Shown in pieces: positions 38,608 through 47,912 of a DNA stretch of 56,255 nucleotides (position 1 is its first letter; each line of letters opens with the position of its first letter). The stretch covers positions 1 to 56,255 of the forward strand of contig CAKQSV010000010.1 of NCBI GenBank assembly GCA_934273635.1. The letters run 5' to 3'. Both the position numbers and the translations under genes were made by a program. Below the pieces are notes generated by a model. It did no database searches and was not told where the DNA came from. It saw only the letters and a program-made list of their open reading frames with translations. The DNA is from an uncultured Alphaproteobacteria bacterium (lineage in GTDB: Bacteria; Pseudomonadota; Alphaproteobacteria; RF32; CAG-239).

Positions 38608-40995
38608 TTAGCTACGGAGCTGTCCGCCACATTTCTTTTCAACCGCCATAATCACTTTTTGCATTAAGACCTCAAGCTCTTTATCGGTAAAGGACTTGTC
38701 GGTCGGCTGATAAGTGACGGTGACGGCCAAAGATTTTTTGTCGGTCGGCAGGTTCTCGCCCTCATAAATATCAAACAGGCGAACGCCGGTTATGCTTTGG
38801 CGATCGGCGGTTTGCGCCGCGACAATCACATCTTGCGCGCGCGTTTTTTTGTCGACCACAAAGGCGAGGTCTTTTTCGACCGCTTGCAAAGGTGACAGCT
38901 CCAGTTTTTTGCGAGCTTTGCCTTGCGCGCCGCGCGGCAACGGGATGTTGTCTAAAAAGACTTCAAAAGCATACGCGCGTTGTTTGAGACCGAATTTTTT
39001 GCAGACATTGGGGTGCAGTTCGCCAAAATAGGCCAAGACGTTTTTACCCAATCTGAAAGTGCCGCTGCGTCCGGGGTGGTAATATGACGGCGCGTCGGTG
39101 GTGATTTGAGCATTGTCTGCCGGACCGTTGGCAGCGGCAATGGCAGCCAAAGCGTCTGCCTTAACATCAAAAACATCGACCGGACGTTCGTTATGCGACC
39201 AGTGTTTGGAGTTGGTTAAGCCATAACGCACACCGGCGACAACGGATTGCTGTTCGGTGGGTTTGCGACCATAAAATTGTGGTCCAACCTCAAATAAAGC
39301 CACGTTGCCGCAACCTTTGGCAACATTGCTTTGGGTGGCGGTCAGCAGATTGGGCACGATTGACGGACGCATCTCGTTTAAGTCGGCGGCAATCGGGTTA
39401 ATCAGCGTTAAATGGTCGGGCTGTGCGCGGAACATATCAGCCAACTGCTCGTCCATAAAGCTCCATGTGACGGTTTCAAGCAAGCCACGGGAGGCAAGCT
39501 CGTGCTTGACAATCAAAGCATTGTGCTGACGGGGCGACAAGGTGACTTGCGGCAATTTATCGTGCGGTAAAGATTCGGCGGGGATGTTGTCCAGTCCAAT
39601 CATACGGACAACCTCTTCAACCAAATCGTGCTCGCCCTCAATATCTCCGCGCCATGTGGGGGAAACAGCTTTGATTTTGCCGTTTTCATCGCTGCAACTA
39701 AAGCCGAGGTGGCTCAAAATTTCAACAATGCGATCGTGGCTGACTTCTATGCCGATGAGGTTTTTAATGCGGTCGGGGCGGATGTATGCCACTTTGGGGG
39801 CAACGTCTTCCGAACCGACGATTTCCGGCTCGGAGGCCTCGCCGCCGCAAATGTCGATAATCATCTGCGTTGCATAGTCAGAGCCGAGAATATTTGATTT
39901 TGGGTCAACCCAACGTTCATAACGATAGCGCGAATCCGAATCAATTTGAAAATGACGACCGGTGCGGGCAATATTCTCAGGCGTGAACAAGGCGCACTCC
40001 AAAAAGACGTTGGTCGTGTCATCGGTGCAACCCTTTGTATTACCGCCCATAATGCCACCCAAGCATTGGATGCCTTCGTCATCGCAAATTCCCAATGACT
40101 GAGTGTCAAGCGCATATTCTTTATCTTCCAACGAAGTGAATTTTTCGCCTTCATGCGCCATTCGCACGCAAATGTTGCCTTTGAGTTTGTCGGCGTCAAA
40201 AACGTGCAACGGGCGCGCCATGTCGTAGTTGATGTAATTGGTGATGTCGACCAATGGCGAAATAGAGCGCAGACCAATGGCGGTCAAGCGGTCTTTCAGC
40301 CATTTGGGGGTGGCGGCGTGATTGTTGACACCTTTGATGTAGCGTCCGACATAGGTTGGGCAAGCGTCTTTAGCCTCAACAGACACCTTAATTGGAGAGG
40401 CGAAAGCGCCTTGGGTTTTGCGAACGTTCAATGGTTTGAGCGTGCCCAATCCGGCAGCAGCCAAATCACGCGCAACACCGCGAACACCAAGACATTCGGC
40501 GCGGTTGGGCGTGATTGAAATTTCAATAACGGGGTCGCAGGGCAAAACCTCAGCCGCAGGCACGCCAAGCGGGGTGTCGGCGGGTAGTTCGATAATGCCG
40601 CTGTGGTCTTCGCCAACGCCAAGCTCTTTTTCGGAGCACATCATACCAAAACTTTCAACACCGCGGATTTTTCCAACCTTTAAAACCTCGTTATAGCAGG
40701 GAATATTGGTGCCGACCGGCGCAAACACGCCGATTAAGCCTTGGTGGCAGTTTGGTGCGCCGCAGACAACCTGCAATTTTTCTGAGCCGGTGTCAACGCT
40801 CAACAGCCCCAAGTGATCAGAGTCCGGATGGCGTTCATAAGTCGCCACTTTGGCGGTGATAAAGCCTTTTAACGCGGCGGCGGGGTTGACAACCTCTTCA
40901 ACCTCGAGTCCGATTTGGGTCAGGGTTTGGGCAATGGTGTCAACGTCGGCGGTGGTGTCTAAATGTTCTTTAAGCCAAGAAATCGTAAACTTCAT
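38608..40995 (-). CDS. pheT: Phenylalanyl-tRNA synthetase beta chain
   Basis: 795 residues, full length. N-terminal tRNA-binding OB domain (FITAKVATYERHPDSDHLGLLSVD), B3/B4 editing region, B5 (about 400-470), catalytic-like core and C-terminal anticodon-binding FDX-ACB domain (SPLQAVEKDLAFVVDKKTRAQDV). Forms an alpha2-beta2 enzyme with PheS. It follows pheS after 16 bases. Confidence 0.98.
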   Translation of the reverse strand: MKFTISWLKEHLDTTADVDTIAQTLTQIGLEVEEVVNPAAALKGFITAKVATYERHPDSDHLGLLSVDTGSEKLQVVCGAPNCHQGLIGVFAPVGTNIPCYNEVLKVGKIRGVESFGMMCSEKELGVGEDHSGIIELPADTPLGVPAAEVLPCDPVIEISITPNRAECLGVRGVARDLAAAGLGTLKPLNVRKTQGAFASPIKVSVEAKDACPTYVGRYIKGVNNHAATPKWLKDRLTAIGLRSISPLVDITNYINYDMARPLHVFDADKLKGNICVRMAHEGEKFTSLEDKEYALDTQSLGICDDEGIQCLGGIMGGNTKGCTDDTTNVFLECALFTPENIARTGRHFQIDSDSRYRYERWVDPKSNILGSDYATQMIIDICGGEASEPEIVGSEDVAPKVAYIRPDRIKNLIGIEVSHDRIVEILSHLGFSCSDENGKIKAVSPTWRGDIEGEHDLVEEVVRMIGLDNIPAESLPHDKLPQVTLSPRQHNALIVKHELASRGLLETVTWSFMDEQLADMFRAQPDHLTLINPIAADLNEMRPSIVPNLLTATQSNVAKGCGNVALFEVGPQFYGRKPTEQQSVVAGVRYGLTNSKHWSHNERPVDVFDVKADALAAIAAANGPADNAQITTDAPSYYHPGRSGTFRLGKNVLAYFGELHPNVCKKFGLKQRAYAFEVFLDNIPLPRGAQGKARKKLELSPLQAVEKDLAFVVDKKTRAQDVIVAAQTADRQSITGVRLFDIYEGENLPTDKKSLAVTVTYQPTDKSFTDKELEVLMQKVIMAVEKKCGGQLRS

Positions 40996-41011
40996 TTTTA
41001 TCTCTCCTCAA

Positions 41012-42124
41012 TTAGCGCAACTGTCCGCCGGTGTTGCTTAAACCACCGGTCATTGATGAAAAGTCAAGCGGCGCAAAGCCGTAGTGTTTGAGCCAACGCA
41101 CATCCGACTCAAAGAAAGTGCGCAAGTCGGGGATGCCGTATTTGAGCATGGCCAAACGGTCAATGCCCAAACCAAACGCAAAGCCCTGATATTTGTCGGG
41201 GTCAATGCCGCCGGCGCGCAAAACATTGGGGTGAACCATACCGCAGCCCAAAACCTCAAGCCAATCGGTGCCGGCGCCGATTTTTAACTCGTCTTTGGTT
41301 TTTAGACAGCCGATGTCCATTTCGGCCGAAGGTTCAGTAAACGGAAAATATGACGGGCGATAACGCACCGGCAGGTCGTCAAGCTCAAAAAAGGCTTTCA
41401 TAAAGTCATAAAGGCAACCTTTGAGGTGCGCCATGGTGATGTTGGTGTCAATCACCAAACCTTCTACCTGATGAAACATCGGGGTGTGGGTGGCGTCCCA
41501 GTCGGAACGATAGGTGCGTCCGGGGGCAATAATACGAATCGGCGGCTGCTGTTTCTCCATGGTGCGGATTTGAATGCCCGATGTGTGGGTGCGGACGACG
41601 TAGCTGTCGTCAAAATTGTCGCTGTCGGGGTTGGCGATATAAAACGTATCCTGCATTTGGCGGGCAGGGTGGTTGGCCGGCATATTCAGAGCGTTAAAGT
41701 TGTGGAACTGGTCTTCAATATCCGGACCTTCGGCAATGTCAAATCCCATTTGACCGAAAATGGCGACAACTTCTTCATAAATTTTGGAAACCGGATGAAG
41801 ACGACCCTGATGTTCATCGCGAATCGGTAAGCTGACATCAATGGTCTCACGCGCCAGACGAGCGTTGAGTTCTTGCTCGGAGAGCGCCGCTTTTTTGGCG
41901 GTTATCAGGTCTTCAATTTGTTTTTTTGCCAGATTGAGCTCACAGCCAAAGGCTTTTTTTTGCTCGGGGGCTAAGGTTGCCAAAGTTTTGCTGAGTTGCG
42001 TGAAACTGCCGCTTTTGCCCAAAATGGCAACGCGGGCGTTTTCAACCTCGGCAGAGCCGGCGGCGGCCGAGACAGTGGCTAGCGCCTGTTGCAACATATC
42101 ATCAATATTTTGAAAAGTTCCCAT
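41012..42124 (-). CDS. pheS: Phenylalanyl-tRNA synthetase alpha chain
   Basis: 370 residues from the ATG at 42124, preceded by AGAGGA; the longer frame to 42163 has no ribosome site. Coiled-coil N-terminus, then the class II catalytic core with HPARQMQDTFYI, TPMFHQVEGLVID (motif 2 region) and GLGIDRLAMLKYGIPDLR (motif 3). Charges tRNA-Phe. A leader hairpin lies between rplT and this gene. Confidence 0.97.
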   Translation of the reverse strand: MGTFQNIDDMLQQALATVSAAAGSAEVENARVAILGKSGSFTQLSKTLATLAPEQKKAFGCELNLAKKQIEDLITAKKAALSEQELNARLARETIDVSLPIRDEHQGRLHPVSKIYEEVVAIFGQMGFDIAEGPDIEDQFHNFNALNMPANHPARQMQDTFYIANPDSDNFDDSYVVRTHTSGIQIRTMEKQQPPIRIIAPGRTYRSDWDATHTPMFHQVEGLVIDTNITMAHLKGCLYDFMKAFFELDDLPVRYRPSYFPFTEPSAEMDIGCLKTKDELKIGAGTDWLEVLGCGMVHPNVLRAGGIDPDKYQGFAFGLGIDRLAMLKYGIPDLRTFFESDVRWLKHYGFAPLDFSSMTGGLSNTGGQLR

Positions 42125-42160
42125 ATTTTCCTCTGAATCATGGTTGTGATTTAAAATAAT

Positions 42161-42198
42161 CAAAGGGTCAACCCGAAAAGTGTGGGGTCAACCCTTTG
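42161..42198 (-). promoter_or_regulatory. Leader hairpin before pheST
   Basis: CAAAGGGTCAACCC (42161-42174) and GGGTCAACCCTTTG (42185-42198) fold into a stem with a two-base internal mismatch. There is no U tract on the pheS strand, so it is not a classical attenuator as seen. It may be a processing or regulatory stem between rplT and pheS. Confidence 0.4.
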
Positions 42199-42235
42199 AG
42201 AATCGCTTTTTTGAATAAAACCGCAAATTGTGATT

Positions 42236-42592
42236 TTAGTTCAAAGCTGATTTTGCTGCTTCAACAAGTTTTGTGAAGTTAGCAGGCTCTTTCAAAGCAA
42301 TATCAGCAAGGACTTTTCGGTCGAGTTCGATGCCGGCTTTGTTAAGCCCGCTCATAAATCGAGAATAAGTCATATCGTGCAAACGAGCGGCAGCGTTGAT
42401 TCTTTGAATCCACAAAGAACGGAAACTTCTTTTCTTTGCTTTTCTGTCGCGGTAAGCGTACTGTAATGCTTTTTCAACTTTTTCAACGGCTACTCTGAAA
42501 ACGTTTTTGTTGCGTCCTCTGTAACCTTTTGCCATATCCAAAATCTTTTTATGGCGTGCGTGTGCGATAACACCTCTTTTAACACGAGACAT
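42236..42592 (-). CDS. rplT: 50S ribosomal protein L20
   Basis: 118 residues. MSRVKRGVIAHARHKKIL and the basic, helical N-terminus are diagnostic, as are LWIQRINAAARLHDMTYSRFM and the C-terminal LADIALKEPANFTKLVE. Binds 23S rRNA early in assembly. It follows rpmI by 12 bases and lies ahead of pheST, the common proteobacterial order. Confidence 0.98.
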   Translation of the reverse strand: MSRVKRGVIAHARHKKILDMAKGYRGRNKNVFRVAVEKVEKALQYAYRDRKAKKRSFRSLWIQRINAAARLHDMTYSRFMSGLNKAGIELDRKVLADIALKEPANFTKLVEAAKSALN

Positions 42593-42604
42593 CTAAATAT
42601 CCTC

Positions 42605-42802
42605 CTACAAATAAGGTAAAAACTTTTTAACAATGATGGTGTCTGACTCAGATAACAGAGTGGAACCTCTCGCTTGTCTTTTCATTTTTGGAGATTTGCA
42701 GAAGAGGCAGTGTCTCTTTTTTGCAAAATTTCTTTTTAATTTGCCAGTGCCGGTAACGCTGAAACGTTTTTTGGCAGAGCTTTTTGATTTTAATTTAGGC
42801 AT
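42605..42802 (-). CDS. rpmI: 50S ribosomal protein L35
   Basis: 65 residues. MPKLKSKSSAKKRFSVTGTGKLKRN is the family start (Lys-rich), with RGSTLLSESDTIIVKKFLPYL at the end. infC, which often precedes rpmI, is absent: the next gene upstream is ybjN. A separate promoter lies upstream. Confidence 0.97.
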   Translation of the reverse strand: MPKLKSKSSAKKRFSVTGTGKLKRNFAKKRHCLFCKSPKMKRQARGSTLLSESDTIIVKKFLPYL

Positions 42803-42889
42803 TTCAATCCCTTTCTGGTTATTACTAATTGGATTTTATGCGAGCAGTCAGGCATGCCAATCAGCCCAATTTGCTCAAACGCAGTCAAC

Positions 42890-42917
42890 TTATACACTTT
42901 TATTTTGGATTATGCAA
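42890..42917 (-). promoter_or_regulatory. Likely rpmI-rplT promoter
   Basis: On the minus strand, TTGCAT (42912-42917), 16-bp spacer, TATAAG (42890-42895), followed by an approximately 85-nt leader with GAAAGGG before the rpmI ATG. Confidence 0.5.
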
Positions 42918-42926
42918 GGCTTTTTT

Positions 42927-43427
42927 TTAGGCGCGGCCAATGGTTTCCATCGTCATGGGGTACATTGCCTGACGAGGATCCATCCCTTTGGTCAAAACCA
43001 CGTTGAAAATGGGATACATCCGCTCGCATTCTTTGACGGCAATGTCGGTCAGTTGCGCAATTTTGCGTTCAAATTCGGTCTCGTTGTCGTTAATGATGAG
43101 CGCGTGTTTGAAAACAGGCATTTTTTGCTCTGTCCAGTAGGAGAAGTGACCAACCCAAAGTTCTTCGTTTGCCATAGCCAACAGCTCAAAAATTTTGCTG
43201 CGGTCTTCAATGGCGCTTTGGATGTCCATAAGGCAAGACATGTGCAGGCAGTGCATATTTTCTTCCCACGCGAAGAACAACAACATATTGTTCCACTTGC
43301 CCTGCACCTCAACCACCACTTCGCTGTCGCTGCGGCGGTCAAGCTCATAGGCGCGACGGGTGAATATACTTTCAACCGTGTCTATCGGGTTATATAATTC
43401 CGTGGCATAATTCTTTGCCAGATTCAT
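42927..43427 (-). CDS. YbjN domain protein
   Basis: 166 residues from the ATG at 43427, preceded by TTGGAGAAC; a TTG four codons upstream is less likely. SEVVVEVQGKWNNMLLFFAWEENMHCLHMSCLMD and ELWVGHFSYWTEQKMPVFKHALIIND match the YbjN/SCP-like fold, related to type III chaperone folds. The family role is unclear; E. coli YbjN affects motility and stress when overexpressed. Monocistronic by position. Confidence 0.85.
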   Translation of the reverse strand: MNLAKNYATELYNPIDTVESIFTRRAYELDRRSDSEVVVEVQGKWNNMLLFFAWEENMHCLHMSCLMDIQSAIEDRSKIFELLAMANEELWVGHFSYWTEQKMPVFKHALIINDNETEFERKIAQLTDIAVKECERMYPIFNVVLTKGMDPRQAMYPMTMETIGRA

Positions 43428-43675
43428 GGTGTTCTCCAAAAAATAAACGCATCAGTCACTAAACATCGCTCAGCTTGCCTCAGCGAGTCGGATAACTCAA
43501 TCTAATTAATAAAGTTTTCCACCCTCGCAAATAAATTTTTTGTGGATTATTTTTATTGTTATTAAATATCAATATGTTAGCAAGCGATTGAAATCGGCGC
43601 CGTTTTTTAGATGTGGATATATTTTTTATATTAATATATTGTTTACGAATAACGCTAAAACAAGGAAAGTGCTTT

Positions 43676-44473
43676 ATGATGAACGGTTTAGAATATCCTG
43701 ATATTTCTCCGATTATTTTTTCGTTGGGACCGATTGTTATTCGTTGGTACTCCATGGCTTATCTGGTGGGGATTATCAGCGCGTGGCTGCTGATTAAGCG
43801 CAATGTTAAGCAAAATAATATTCCGTTGACCAAAGAGAATATTGAAGATTTGGTTTTTGACGTGACGATGGGTATTATTTTGGGCGGTCGTTTGGGGTAT
43901 GTGTTGTTTTACGGCACGTCGGTATTTTGGGAGCACCCGTTGCAGATTTTGGCAATTTGGAACGGCGGGATGTCGTTTCACGGCGGTATCGTCGGGGTGA
44001 TTTTGGCGTTGTGGTATTTTGCGCGTCAGGTGAAAATGCCGTTTTTGCGGGTGACGGATTTGGTGGTACTGTATGTGCCTATCGGAATTTTTTTGGGACG
44101 GCTGGCAAACTTTATTAATGATGAGCTGTGGGGCAGAGTGACAACCGTGCCATGGGCGGTTCGTTTTCCGAACGGCGGATATTTGCCGCGTCATCCGTCG
44201 CAGATTTATGAGGCATTGGCGGAAGGTGTGCTGATGTTTGTGGTGTTAAATGTGTTATGGCGTTTTAAGTGGGTGCGCGAGCGCGTGGGCTTTGTCTCTG
44301 GCGTGTTTGCCTGTCTGTACGCGGTTATGCGTATCAGTATGGAGCAGTTCAGAGAGCCGGATATTCAGCTCGGTTATTTTTGGAACTGTGTGACCATGGG
44401 ACAAATGTTGTCACTGCCGTTTTTGATTGCCGGCGCGTGGGTGATTGCGCGCGCCATCAAAGCGCGTCGCTAG
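43676..44473 (+). CDS. lgt: Phosphatidylglycerol-prolipoprotein diacylglyceryl transferase
   Basis: 265 residues from the ATG at 43676, with AAGGAAAG upstream; the frame extends upstream to 43613 without a ribosome site. About seven membrane helices. IRWYSMAYLVGI, GGRLGYVLFYG, the MSFHGGIVG signature and LGRLANFINDELWGRVT are present. Attaches diacylglycerol to the lipobox Cys of the lipoproteins seen in this window. Its stop overlaps the converging GGDEF gene by 4 bases. Confidence 0.97.
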   Translation: MMNGLEYPDISPIIFSLGPIVIRWYSMAYLVGIISAWLLIKRNVKQNNIPLTKENIEDLVFDVTMGIILGGRLGYVLFYGTSVFWEHPLQILAIWNGGMSFHGGIVGVILALWYFARQVKMPFLRVTDLVVLYVPIGIFLGRLANFINDELWGRVTTVPWAVRFPNGGYLPRHPSQIYEALAEGVLMFVVLNVLWRFKWVRERVGFVSGVFACLYAVMRISMEQFREPDIQLGYFWNCVTMGQMLSLPFLIAGAWVIARAIKARR

Positions 44474-45645
44474 GCTTTAGAAATCAGATTTTGGGTGAAC
44501 TGATAAGTTTTTTGCAAGGTGCGGCGAGCACGCAACAAAACTTCGGTGGCGTTGGCGTCACTGCGCTTTTTCTCGGAAACACAGCCCGAGATGGTGATTT
44601 TTAGTCCCTTAGTGCGGGGAGACAGCATAAATTCCGAGGCGGCAATCTCGCGGCGGATGTTGTCGAGCTTTTCGTAGCTTTGTTTGAGATTGTCGTTTTT
44701 AAAAATCAAAATAAATTCATCACCTGAGTAGCGGTATAGCGGGTTTTCGGGTTCTAGTTCCGACAAGCGCATTGCCAACATTTTGAGCAATTTTTGCGCT
44801 TTTAGTCGTCCGAGCGCTTTTATCAGGTGAGGGTAGTTGTCCAGACAAACAATCGAAAGGCTGTATTTGAGCGGAAAAGCGGCGGATTCTTTAAGGTATT
44901 GGCGGCGGCTGGAAAGACCTGTCAAGCTGTCGTGTTGCAAAGTGTCGTTGATGTGGACAATCGTTCCCCAACAAATGGTGACGGCCGCGGCGGCAAAAAA
45001 TATGGTCAGCGCGGTGGAGCCGGCGGAATAATAAAAGCCGGCGCAAATGTTCAGACAACCGAAAAACAGCGCCGTGTCCTCAAAATTACCGGTGAGACTG
45101 CAACGGATGAAGGCGCTGACGAGCAATAGCAAAAACAACAAGACGCTCAGAGAATTGAGATTGATACCGTCGGCGTCGGAGTTGAAACTTATGGTAATGT
45201 CTTCGGCACTGAGGTATTCGGCGGCGGCAAGCTCTACGAACAAAAACAACAGACCCCACGCGGTTTGGAGGTTGCCAAGCAAGCGGCGGTCGGGCAAAAA
45301 GTAAAACACTGCCAAATTAATCGGCACAAAAAAACACAGGTTAATATACGCCGGCGTGCTGAGGTAGTCGAGACTGTAATGATGTTTGAGGCGGTTGATG
45401 ATGATGTAGGCAAACGCGGTGGTCAGCATTATAAACAGCGGTTTGCGGCGGTTGAAATAGACTAGTACGCCGAGGCATACGGCGTTGGCCGTCCAAAACA
45501 TAATATGCAGGTTGCTGCGGGCAAGGGGAGAAATTTCGCCATACAGAAAATATCCTAAAAATGCGTATGCGAAAATGAGTGCCGGAAACAATGAATTGTG
45601 AATTTGCGGCATAATCAGGTTCAGATGTTTAAAAAATCTCAACAC
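44470..45645 (-). CDS. Membrane GGDEF-domain protein
   Basis: 391 residues from a GTG at 45645; an ATG at 45612 is an alternative start and neither has a clear ribosome site. About eight hydrophobic segments (15-235) form an unclassified sensor region, then a GGDEF domain: HDSLTGLSSRRQYLKE at its start and YSGDEFILIF as the active-site loop. Ser for the first Gly is compatible with activity. There is no I-site RxxD where usual. Likely makes c-di-GMP. With the HD-GYP protein it gives the window one maker and one breaker of that signal. Confidence 0.85.
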   Translation of the reverse strand: MLRFFKHLNLIMPQIHNSLFPALIFAYAFLGYFLYGEISPLARSNLHIMFWTANAVCLGVLVYFNRRKPLFIMLTTAFAYIIINRLKHHYSLDYLSTPAYINLCFFVPINLAVFYFLPDRRLLGNLQTAWGLLFLFVELAAAEYLSAEDITISFNSDADGINLNSLSVLLFLLLLVSAFIRCSLTGNFEDTALFFGCLNICAGFYYSAGSTALTIFFAAAAVTICWGTIVHINDTLQHDSLTGLSSRRQYLKESAAFPLKYSLSIVCLDNYPHLIKALGRLKAQKLLKMLAMRLSELEPENPLYRYSGDEFILIFKNDNLKQSYEKLDNIRREIAASEFMLSPRTKGLKITISGCVSEKKRSDANATEVLLRARRTLQKTYQFTQNLISKA

Positions 45646-45699
45646 ACGCGGACACTCAAGTTATTTTTTATGTTTAAGCGGATTATAATAACCAAGCGT

Positions 45700-46794
45700 T
45701 TAAATTTTGTTTACGCATTTCAAAATTGAGCTGTCGCCGTAAGAATAAAAGCGATAATCATGAGTCATGGCGTGGTGGTAGGCATTTTTCATCCGCTCGG
45801 TGCCGGCAATGGCGCATATCAACATAAATAAGGTTGATTTTGGCAAGTGAAAATTGGTGATGATATAGTCAATAATTTTGAACTTGTAGCCGGGGGTGAT
45901 GAAAATGCTGGTTTCACCGGTGAAGGGGTGCAAAACACCGTGGTCATCGGCGGCACTCTCTAATAGTCTCAACGAGGTGGTGCCGACGGCGATGATGTTT
46001 TTGCCCTGACGTTTGGCCTCGTTAATCACATCGCAGGCCTCGGGGTGAATAATGCCGTATTCGGCGTGCATTTTATGGTCTTTGGTGTCTTCAACCTTAA
46101 CTGGAAGAAAAGTTCCGGCGCCCACGTGCAAGGTTAAGAAAACTTTTTTGACACCTTTTTTATCAAGCGCGTCTAACACGCGTTGCGTAAAGTGCAATCC
46201 TGCGGTCGGCGCGGCAACAGCACCCTCGTGGCAGGCGTAAACGGTTTGATAGTTTTCTTTGTCGGAATAGCGGTTCCACAGCCCGCCCGCCTCGCTCGGC
46301 TTGTTGCGTTTGATATAAGGCGGGAGAGGCATTGAGCCGTATTCTTCAAGCAAATGTCCCAACTCTTGCGGTTGGCAGTCAAACGCCAGACGGACGCCGT
46401 CATCGGCCTTTTTCTCTAAAATACGGGCGGAAAATTGCGACTGTTCAGGACTGATTTCATCGGTATAAAAAGTGATGGTGTCGCCTTCGTGCAGGCGTTT
46501 GGCGTTTTTGATAAAAGCCCACCACTCAATGCCGTCAACCGGATGATAAAGCGTGACTTCAACCTCAGCCTGACCGCGGCGGGCGTATAATTTGGCGGGG
46601 ATAACCTTGGTGTCGTTAAAAACCAAAACATCGCCTTCGTTGATAATGTCGGGCAGTTCGTAAAATATGCGGTCGCGGATTATGTCCGGATTGCTCAGAT
46701 CAAGCAGTTTGCAACTGTCGCGCGGGTCTGCCGGCTGATTGGCAATCAGATTTTTATCAAGCTCAAAGTCAAAAATATCCACTCTCATCGTCAT
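45700..46794 (-). CDS. queA: tRNA preQ1(34) S-adenosylmethionine ribosyltransferase-isomerase
   Basis: 364 residues. The start FDFELDKNLIANQPADPRDSCKLL, the middle GAVAAPTAGLHFTQRVL, the LHVGAGTFLPVKVEDTKDHKMHAEYG block and GETSIFITPGYKF are all diagnostic. Moves the ribosyl part of SAM onto preQ1 in tRNA to make epoxyqueuosine. AAGGAC precedes the ATG. Confidence 0.97.
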   Translation of the reverse strand: MTMRVDIFDFELDKNLIANQPADPRDSCKLLDLSNPDIIRDRIFYELPDIINEGDVLVFNDTKVIPAKLYARRGQAEVEVTLYHPVDGIEWWAFIKNAKRLHEGDTITFYTDEISPEQSQFSARILEKKADDGVRLAFDCQPQELGHLLEEYGSMPLPPYIKRNKPSEAGGLWNRYSDKENYQTVYACHEGAVAAPTAGLHFTQRVLDALDKKGVKKVFLTLHVGAGTFLPVKVEDTKDHKMHAEYGIIHPEACDVINEAKRQGKNIIAVGTTSLRLLESAADDHGVLHPFTGETSIFITPGYKFKIIDYIITNFHLPKSTLFMLICAIAGTERMKNAYHHAMTHDYRFYSYGDSSILKCVNKI

Positions 46795-46864
46795 TTAGTC
46801 CTTTATTTTTTTGCTGTTATAATATATACAGCAGATATTTGCAACCCCATAATCGAGTAATGAT

Positions 46865-47695
46865 ATGACACTGAAAATCACTTATCAGGGCGTGCCGGGG
46901 GCATATTCGCATATTTCGGCACAAAATGTTTTTCCTGACCAAGAATATGTTCCTTGCGAGACGTTTGAAATTTGTATGAATCTGGTGCAGAACGGCGAGG
47001 CCGATTACGCCATGATTCCGGTTGAAAACTCTAATGCCGGACGAGTGGCGGATGTGCATTTTTTGTTGCCTAAAATGAACCTGTTTATTATCGGGGAATA
47101 TTATTTGCGGGTGGAGCACCAGTTGTTGGCGATTAAGGGCGCGAAACTCGAGGATATTAAAGTAGCGTCGTCGCATCCGCAGGCGTTGGCGCAATGTTCA
47201 AACTTTTTGCAGGCGCGCGGCATTAAACCGGTGGCGCGAATCGACACCGCCAAGTCGTGCGAAGACGTGAAAGGTTGGAACGATAAAACCAAAGCGGCGA
47301 TTGCTTCCAAACTCGCGGCGGAAATTTACGGGTTGGATATTTTGGCGTCTAATATTGAAAACGCCAGCAACAACACGACGCGCTTTTTGATTTTGTCGCG
47401 CGAACATGTGATTCCGACCAAAACCGAAGAGCGGTTTGTGACGTCGTTTATCTTCAAAGTGAAGAGTATTCCGGCGGCGTTGTACAAGGCTTTGGGCGGG
47501 TTTGCTACCAACGGTATTAATATCAACAAGTTGGAGAGCTATTTGTTGAACGGCAATTTTGTGTCGGCGCAGTTTTATGTTGAGGCCGAGTGTCATCCCG
47601 AATCGCAGGCTTTTAAAAACGCCTTTGACGAGTTGCGCTTTTTCTCTGAAGAAAATTCTATCAAAATTTTGGGAACATACAAATATAATCGCTGA
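46865..47695 (+). CDS. pheA: Prephenate dehydratase
   Basis: 276 residues. YQGVPGAYSHISA start, catalytic-loop NTTRFLIL (Thr-Thr-Arg), then a C-terminal ACT domain with FATNGININKLESYLLNG. The ACT motif reads ESYL where many family members have ESRP; this form is usual in alphaproteobacteria. Converts prephenate to phenylpyruvate for phenylalanine synthesis and is probably feedback-controlled through ACT. It is a stand-alone enzyme without chorismate mutase. Confidence 0.95.
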   Translation: MTLKITYQGVPGAYSHISAQNVFPDQEYVPCETFEICMNLVQNGEADYAMIPVENSNAGRVADVHFLLPKMNLFIIGEYYLRVEHQLLAIKGAKLEDIKVASSHPQALAQCSNFLQARGIKPVARIDTAKSCEDVKGWNDKTKAAIASKLAAEIYGLDILASNIENASNNTTRFLILSREHVIPTKTEERFVTSFIFKVKSIPAALYKALGGFATNGININKLESYLLNGNFVSAQFYVEAECHPESQAFKNAFDELRFFSEENSIKILGTYKYNR

Positions 47696-47712
47696 TTGCC
47701 GCAAAAAAAATA

Positions 47713-47741
47713 TTGTGCGTGTCGTGGAATTGTGATATTAT
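47713..47741 (+). promoter_or_regulatory. Promoter of the candidate small RNA
   Basis: TTGTGC (47713-47718), 17-bp spacer, TATTAT (47736-47741), pointing to a start near 47748, just after pheA. Confidence 0.55.
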
Positions 47742-47747
47742 TAAAAA

Positions 47748-47827
47748 TGTTCTTCGGGTAAAGAAGACTTCTCCTTTTATATGTTGCTTGAGCGGAGGCA
47801 GTGTTAGGCTGTGTCCGCTTTTTTTTG
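47748..47827 (+). ncRNA. Candidate small RNA or galE leader with terminator
   Basis: About 80 nt between a sigma70-like promoter and an AGCGGA (47791-47796) / TCCGCT (47814-47819) hairpin with T8. A 5' TCTTC / GAAGA hairpin comes first. It could be a free small RNA or an attenuated leader of galE, which starts 86 bases later. It also encodes ATG-TTC-TTC-GGG-TAA at its very start, the same style of leaderless mini-ORF as in the cassettes. No Rfam family recognised. Confidence 0.45.
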
Positions 47828-47912
47828 TGGCTATCGTCGGCGCAGACTTGATTTATCTAAAAGGTATGCTAGGCTGAGCGTATTGTAATAATCAAAGCAA
47901 AACGGAGGGGTT

